Below, piece after piece: positions 56,901 through 64,000 of a stretch of 64,000 nt of DNA. The notes beneath the pieces were generated by a model. That model worked only from the letters and a program-made list of their open reading frames with translations. It was not told the DNA's origin and did no database searches. Numbering within the stretch: the stretch's first letter is position 1; each line of letters begins with the position of its first letter. Both the position numbers and the translations under genes were made by a program. Where the stretch lies: NCBI GenBank assembly GCA_008360975.2, contig CM039182.1, positions 92,091,405-92,155,404 of the forward strand, read 5' to 3'. Source of the DNA: Lichenostomus cassidix (lineage: Eukaryota; Chordata; Aves; Passeriformes; Meliphagidae).

Positions 56901-59900
56901 CATATATCTGTCTTGAAATCCTTATTCAGGGGATATACAACTCATAGAAGAACATGAGTATACTGTGCATATGGAATCTGATTAAAAAGCAGAAACATTT
57001 GTTTTATAACCATATTACTTAATATCCCATGGTTTTGGCTGATTTATTATTCAGCTGAAATACTGAGACAGTTTGGAGAAATGCTGATTCTGATGAAGGC
57101 TCAAAGCACCTCCCATATTCATAAAGGAGCCATTTCACAAATGGCATCATATTCCTTAACATGTTTATCCTGAAGAGCATTCAAGTACTAATTAGGAACA
57201 GAGCCACACTCTGCTAAAACTGAGAAAAGTATATTTAGATATCATCTATCCCCAGTGATCTTGCAAGAAGACACATAGCATATGGCAGATGAGAAAATCA
57301 GAAAAGGGGAGGGGGCAGAAGAGAGAAAGGGACTGACTGTTAAAAATACTTCAAATGAATACTTAAGCGAAGAAAAAAAAAAGTTATAAATTGGGGAAAA
57401 TCCACAAGCAAACACCACCAGAACACTTTGTCATGAGCTCAGCATTTCACAGAAACATGTAGAGACATGTAGGCATTTTAAACTGAAATGACACTGACAT
57501 TTCTATGTCAATTGCTTTTGCCTCTTTGTATTCACAAGAGTAGACACGTCTTCTATTCAGTACCTTAGACTATTGGTTTGTTTTTTTTTTTAATTTAATA
57601 CCATTGCTGAAATTCAACATTTCAACACACACATAGCCCAATGGTATTTCAGAATTCTCATTTTGTGAATACTTCCCAAAATACTGTTTTGGTTTGTTAG
57701 GGATTTTTTTGGTTTTTTTTTTTTTAATTTGAGATAAGAAAACACTAATTTCCTGTTGCAATGCTAGAAATTTCAAAACCACAAAATATTAATAAACTGC
57801 AGTATTACCACAAGTCAAGGATTCCTACTGCAAGCTAGTGACCTTTTAGAGGTAACTGAGAATTTCCATGAGCTCACTTCAGGCAAAATTGTGAAGGGAT
57901 GTTAACCTACCTTTCACCATTTTACTGCCAAGTCTCATAATATCAAGTGGTTTTCATAAATCCCACATCCTGATATTAGTACCAGAGTTATATAAGAGCC
58001 CATTTTATTCTCCTAAATCACCTGAACACAGACTTCAGTCTTGCAAGAAAACCGTGGATATACTACCAAAGTTCACTCTAAAAGCTAGAAAATCGGAACA
58101 CAAGTAAAACCAAGCCACTGCTTTAAGAACAACCACACACATCACAAACTTTTCATCTCCTAACCCAGAAAATGGTCAAGTGGAAAACCAGAATTCATGA
58201 GGTCCCCCTGCACAGGTTTGAAATCTTCTCTTTGGTGAGAGAAAGAAGGCTCCTGGCACAGTTTCCTGTTCTCATGTCGAGTACAGAAACACTCCAGCAA
58301 TGCTGAGCCACCTAGGCAGCACACAAAAGCATTTAGTGTGGGTCATGGAAGTTGCCTCCTGGCCTGCCACACACCCCATGCCACGCGACTAAGTCAGCTT
58401 CCCAAGGAGTAAGCTGATCCACACAGAATTCTTACCTCCCATGACTCATGCTGGAAACAACTTGGCCAAGTCTTGAGATTGGGTCAGTGCATCACCCTGC
58501 AGCCTCAGTGTACGCAAAGCAGGGGAAGGTGGATGAGGAGTCCAACAGTGGAGAAGCAGCAAGGAGGCTCCCTAACATGAGAGCAAGTACAGCTGCAGCA
58601 AGTATGGCTGTGGAGAGCCTTCACCCCTATTTGTGCAGCTGGCCTGACACCAGCTGCACAGCCCCATCTATGAATGTGGACTGGTCACACAAGCTCTCTG
58701 TGGGACTAGAACCCAAAACCATTAGCCTCTGGCATCTAGTCATTGCCTGTCATCTGCTAACTGTGGCAGAAGGAAGCTGTTAAAATGAACATGGCAGTGA
58801 CTTCCAGTAAATTTCTCCACATAAAGCTGTGAACCACGTGCAGCTACCAAGGAAGTAAACACAGACCTGAAGCCAAGCATACACTGTGCTGGGCAGTCAG
58901 GCTGTAAAGTGCGGGAACTGCTGTGCAACTGCAGAGAGCAGCAGCAAGGGCCAGGCCAGGCACACAGGCAGCCCCCTTGTCCAGTGCAACCACAGGATGA
59001 GCAAGGAGCCACCACATCCTGAACCCAGATGACCCTTCTGGTCTTCTGCCTCCCACTCTGGCCGAGTGAGGCACACAGGACTTAATTCACATGCTTCTTT
59101 TTGACTGAAGTAATCTGAGATTTTCAGAGAGCTGGTTATAACCACATCTCAGTAAACAAGCCTGCAGTGGCCCAGGTGGCAGGGTAGCAGCCAGGTCTCC
59201 TCTCAGAACAAAGGCACCATCCTTGGCTGCTTCCATCCCAAAAACAATGGGGCACGTGACCCCAGGTAATGGATGTGCTCCCCACACACCCCGTACACAC
59301 ACCTGCTGTGTATCCCAAGCAGCCACTGCCAGATGTGGCCATCATGGCACCATGGGGCCATCTTCATCAACAGATGTCATTCACCTACACAGAAATCACC
59401 TCCATGAGGGAAAAAAAACAAAGACACAGGTGTCAACAGGTGACAAAGCAGCAGAAGTTACTTCTGAAATTGCTCTCTCACTTTTTTGGCCTTCCCTTGC
59501 CAGTTTGATAGGTCTTTCAGATACGTGCAATGACCACTTGGAACCCGACAGCCTGGGTGCCCACTCTCCCCTTGTTGTTTATCTACATCTCACTACAGCA
59601 ACTCATTCAGCAAGCTGTTACACTAAGCATAAAAACAAGCAAATTATACAGTAGATAAAATGCCAAGCTCATCTTGCACTGCCAGCTCCATTTGGGGAAA
59701 AAAAGTGATGAAGTCTGCATGCATATAATCACAATAATTAGACACTTGTAACCAGCTGAACATCAGCTTGCATGCTGAAATTAAAATTGCCCAGTTTGAA
59801 AAACTAAGAGGGCAGGATCTGTGTAGTCCTATCTTGAAGAAGAGGGAGGAAGTATTTTTTTGGTAATTCAGCTCTTTCTCAAAGAAAACCCTACAGCATC

Positions 59901-62900
59901 TACCATTTATCACTCACTAGAGAAGGGCTGTTGATTTTGTTGTACATTAACATGCTCATCATAAAGAACTTTTTTAAGTTGAGAAATTTAAAACTTGGCT
60001 GTGGGTGGCCAGACCTACATTTGAACAATTTAATAGTGCTGTGCAGTTTGAGTTTGGGTTTTTTAATATTTTATTTTCTTGTTAGCATTAAAAATACCTC
60101 ATTTCTTAGCCCACTATCAGTGATATCCTTTTTTAAACACATGTTGTGTAGCTACTCACTGAGAAAGCCACTTCACAAAGTCTTTCTGAGTTTAAATGAA
60201 ATCCCTATTAAGTTCCTTAGTGCTTGTTTTAAGAGTTTGCAGAATTAGTAGGTCAACAAATGTATAAATCCAGCATAGAATCAATCTTCAATATTGGTAC
60301 TAACCACGTAAAATAATCCCTTTAAAACCACCATGCTTACCCTGGAGACACTATTGCTAACTTCAAACATCAAAGTAACTCCCAATCTCAGGATTCAATT
60401 AAGTTCAAAACTGTCAGCCCACCCTTTTCAAAATTTCCATCTGTTATTGTATTTTCAATCTGTATGTCTCTCTTAATTGTCCCTTTTACCCACTAAAGCA
60501 ATTACTTAATTTTAAGAATATTGCTTACTTACGGCAAAGACAAAATAGTAGACAAAAATCTGCTCTGTTTAGGACAAGGCAGTCACTAATTTTCTTTGGA
60601 CATGTCAGCCATATTTTCCTGCTGTGGGAACTAGAAGTAAAGCTAAGAGTATTCTCTATTCCTGCTTTTTAATAAAAAAAAAAATCCTGTTTTACTTTTT
60701 TTGTACATTATCTTTGCTATCTCACATTATCAGAATGTCTTGAACTTACAACTTTTTAAACCCATGAACCACAGATGTCATTAATTTTCCATAACCTACA
60801 GTAAGCTCCATTTACTGAGATTTTGCAAGATATCTGCTTGAAATAATTTATTTCCTATTGAATTTTGTAATAGTGAATCAGCAAAAGGCACAGAAAAACA
60901 GGAAAGATTATGTGGATATAATTTTATTTTGGACCTGTATATTTCACACTGTCATACTTCACTGGTTAAACATAGTACCAATTGCTTTGTGAATTACATC
61001 TTCATGGAGCAGACTGAAAAAATGCAGGGATTCTGTTGCATGAGTAGTACTGGGTTTAAAAGTATTAAGATATGATTAGAATTACTCCAGTTGTTCTTGC
61101 TCTACTGTAATCAACTCAAGTGCATAATTGATGTAACAAGAAACAAAAACCTACCATAAGAAGAAGAGAATCACATTTTTAGAATGTAATTAGTGCCTTG
61201 TTTGATGAACAAAATGAAAATGATAACTCATTATTAGCCATGATAGGTATTAATCATTTTACCCTCTAATGACTTTTCTCCATACACCTATGAAGTTCCG
61301 CATTGGTAAGACAGAGATAGAACAAAAAAGCTCTTCACCTGTTATTTGATCATTTTGAGGTGTGTTTGGGGTGTGACAATGTGGCTTCCTCCAAGCATTT
61401 ACCATTTAAATTTATTTTTAAAAAGGTGGGGGGGTTCCTAAGGTCATTAAAAGAAACTTTTCCCACAGCCAAAATTTTAATCTCAGAAAGTTCTTGATAT
61501 AGATCTTCATTCAGACACTGTTTTCTATTCTTCTTCTAGAAGTCATTTACTTCATATTTTATTACACTGCTTCAATGAGAAATTTCAAACAAGCAGTTTG
61601 TAAGACCAGATTCTCTCTTACCGTGTTGAAAGGACAGTTTCATGTACAAAGACGGTAAGTCAAGCTGAAATACTCAAAATACAATTGCAAGCAATAATTA
61701 TTAAGAATTGTTTAATGAATCCTGGAGGTCTTCCATTTGCTGAAAAGCTGGAAGTACAAAAAAGAATTCCCTGGAGTACTTTATATATTTGCAAACAGAA
61801 AGGCCTGAAACTCTTCTTGTTAGGAGTCACACAAGACTTAAAGGCTTGGCCACCGAAGAAGATACATGCAGGAGACACATCTAAACAAGAGATCCTAACC
61901 AACTCACTGAGAGCTGAAGGCAACTGCTTTTGAAAGTGAAGAAGTTAACAGAACAGCTGTTGACAATCTTCATCCTTGGCCAGCCAAGAAATGGGTGAAC
62001 ATGGGTGTGTACATCATGAACAGTTGCTTTACAGAAGGATGCAAGATCCAACGCCTCACAGCACATGCCAGGGTCAGGATAAAGCCATAAGCAGCCACAG
62101 TTACCTTTCCCACCCTGCAGCACTTCCCTGCACGGCTGTTATTCCTGCTGCACACATCTCTGTAAGACAGTAGCTCCCACCAAGGTTTCTGACAACTTGC
62201 CTTCTTCATACAGCTTGTTTACCCAATGAGATACTGACTTGTCAGGAAAAAAACACTGCAAAGTCAATGGGTTCACACTTGCAGCGAACACAAACTAGTG
62301 CAGCGGCTAGTGAAGCAGCTAGGTGACACACAGGCATTTAGGGTGCAACACAGTTCCATCAGACGTGTTGCTGCAGACATCCAGCAAACAGGATAAGGAC
62401 AAACATCACAAATGCTCTAAGCTGGTCAACAGCTTCAGTGGCCCTGTGAAACTGCTCCAGACACAAATGTTCAAAAGAAACCACTGGACTAGAAAATATC
62501 TATCAGCATACCCCAGGCTGGGACAGTTCTTTCCTGAGCGTTTCTTTTCCAGGCTTGTCAAAAGGCACCTCGAGCTGCCCGACCCCTGCCAGAGTGTAAA
62601 GCTAACAGGCAAAGTCCTCTTGAGTTTGTCTCTTTAGAAGTCACCTGGGGAAACCCCAGGACACACGCTTTTCTTTGGTATCATGTTACACCTCAGAAAT
62701 AGTTTTACTAAGACAAAGCAGCTTTGTGCAAATTCACAGCTCTGAAAACCATCAATACCTTCTGAAACAGTCAGGGAAAAACCCTCTTAATAAATACTGG
62801 GTTTTATCACCATCAGTTGCCCAGAATAAAGGGAAACAACACTTTAGCAAAATTTAGGCAATGTTTGATGCTTCCTAGCATCAAGCAACCCACGGAATAA

Positions 62901-64000
62901 CCCCACTGCCAGATCACTTCACACACCTTTATTGTCCATGCACAAGTAACCAAACAGACAAGTCCAAACGTTTCTATCATTTCAGAAAACAGACGGTTTC
63001 TTTTCAACCTTCTTTCTTGCCCTGGGAAAAGTTTACTCAATGACAGACTATCAATTATTAACTAAGACTTAAGACTGATAGTGTTCAAATAATAACTGCA
63101 TAGGAAGAAAAAAATTACTACAAGCAAACATTACGTGCCAGACATCAAGAATAAACCTGAAACGACTGATATGGCACAACTAAGTCTCTAGTCATAGAGA
63201 TTTTTTTCAATTAAAGAAAAAAACCCACCAACATAAAAATCCTCAAAAATCTTTAATTCTTTAATGAACACATAACACATAACCCAATGCCAAAGTATAG
63301 GTACTGCTTGAGTAGTTGGATTTCAGCATTTGCTAACCTACTTTGTTGAAACAGTGCCCAGATAACTAATAAAAATTTTATACAGTATTATATAAACAAC
63401 TGTCTAACATAAAAGTTATGTTATGTACTTCATTAGACACCCAGGCTTCCTATATTTAGACCTAAAAGAGGTATCTGCATCTGTTTAAGAAACATTAGCA
63501 TGCATTTAACTTACCAGTGATTTACAAAATCTGCAAGTTATTTGCACCCCATAGGGTCACATACTTTTAGTTAGAGATTTAGAGAAAAGAAACAAGGAGG
63601 AACATGTAGCACAATGTAAACTTGTTCAGGAACTTCCTCTTATATTAGTATAGAAAACAGTCAAAAACAACCTTCAAAGAAATGGAAGAGGTCAGCTAAA
63701 GGCCATTTTGCTATTGGTGGCAATAACAGGCAGCAGGCCTGAAAACCAAAGAAATGTCTTAGAAGTCCTGTCCAATTTTCTATTCAGCTAGTTCACCTGG
63801 TTTTCAAGCTCCCATAAATCTTTCCTCAACACTACCACTTGTTTAAAAACCCCAGAAATTAAAAGTTAACCTAGGCCATGTGGGAAAGTGTACCGTCAGT
63901 CAGTGAAAAAACACTTTGATCCAATGCCACCATTCCCAAAAAAACCCACAACACTTGGCAGAAATGCAACATTAGACTTAGGCTTTGAATGCTGAGCCTG

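Larger units (their letters stand above)
26313..64000 (-). other. CARMIL1: Upstream CARMIL1 intron, at least 37.7 kb, incomplete
   Basis: Everything from the acceptor at 26313 to the right edge appears to be one large 5' intron, or intron plus unrecognised untranslated exons. I looked on the minus strand for the expected N-terminal exon (a lysine- and valine-rich stretch ending near ENKVL) and did not find it; there is no CpG-island promoter. Notable contents are listed separately: exon-like cassettes near 33.6 and 46.4 kb, CpG-retaining blocks near 31.3 and 37.9 kb, a tandem dimer at 50.1-50.3 kb, a palindrome at 53.9 kb and a G+C-richer block at 58.4-59.4 kb. Open frames such as 29316-29822, 39397-39891 and 48340-48783 have no recognisable domains. 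Confidence 0.7.

Noticed and set aside
58695..58745. Minus-strand TGGGTTCTAGTCCCA, resembling the T arm and B box of a tRNA or tRNA-derived SINE
   Set aside because: I could not build an acceptor stem, D arm or anticodon arm around it, and the B box lacks the usual G; not a supportable tRNA.

Overview
This window is eukaryotic, from a vertebrate with introns, and most likely a bird. Nearly everything recognisable belongs to one gene read on the minus strand: CARMIL1 (also called LRRC16A), the capping-protein regulator and myosin-I linker 1. Nine consecutive internal coding exons can be placed to the base. Every one has GT-AG borders, and the codon phase is continuous from exon to exon. They encode about 245 residues, roughly residues 47-292 of the full protein, which covers most of the N-terminal PH-like domain, the linker (N-cap) helices and the start of the leucine-rich-repeat solenoid. 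A sauropsid, probably avian, origin is suggested by an antisense CR1 LINE fragment at about 6.83-7.05 kb and by fairly compact introns with few interspersed repeats. A turtle or crocodilian cannot be excluded from this alone.

Layout, following transcription from high to low coordinates: 26.3-64 kb is intron upstream of the first recognised exon, so the start codon and promoter lie beyond the right edge. Exons at 26262-26312, 22012-22071 and 19659-19780 encode the PH-like region. Exons at 17558-17655, 17119-17189 and 16904-16977 form a tight cluster that includes a 141-bp intron. Exons at 11801-11876, 9155-9243 and 4041-4135 carry the beginning of the LRR domain. From 4040 to 1 is intron; the next exon lies beyond the left edge. 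The C-terminal half of the protein, including the capping-protein-binding region, is not in the window.

The rest is intronic DNA. It holds the CR1 fragment, several microsatellites and homopolymer runs, a 39-base alternating purine-pyrimidine tract, a three-armed palindrome, an old tandem dimer with a period of about 121 bp, a diverged dispersed repeat pair, two CpG-retaining blocks that look like conserved non-coding elements, and two exon-like cassettes whose status cannot be settled here. The open reading frames of 60-170 codons scattered through the introns look like chance. I found no second protein-coding gene, no RNA gene I could defend, no CpG-island promoter and no novel multi-gene system.
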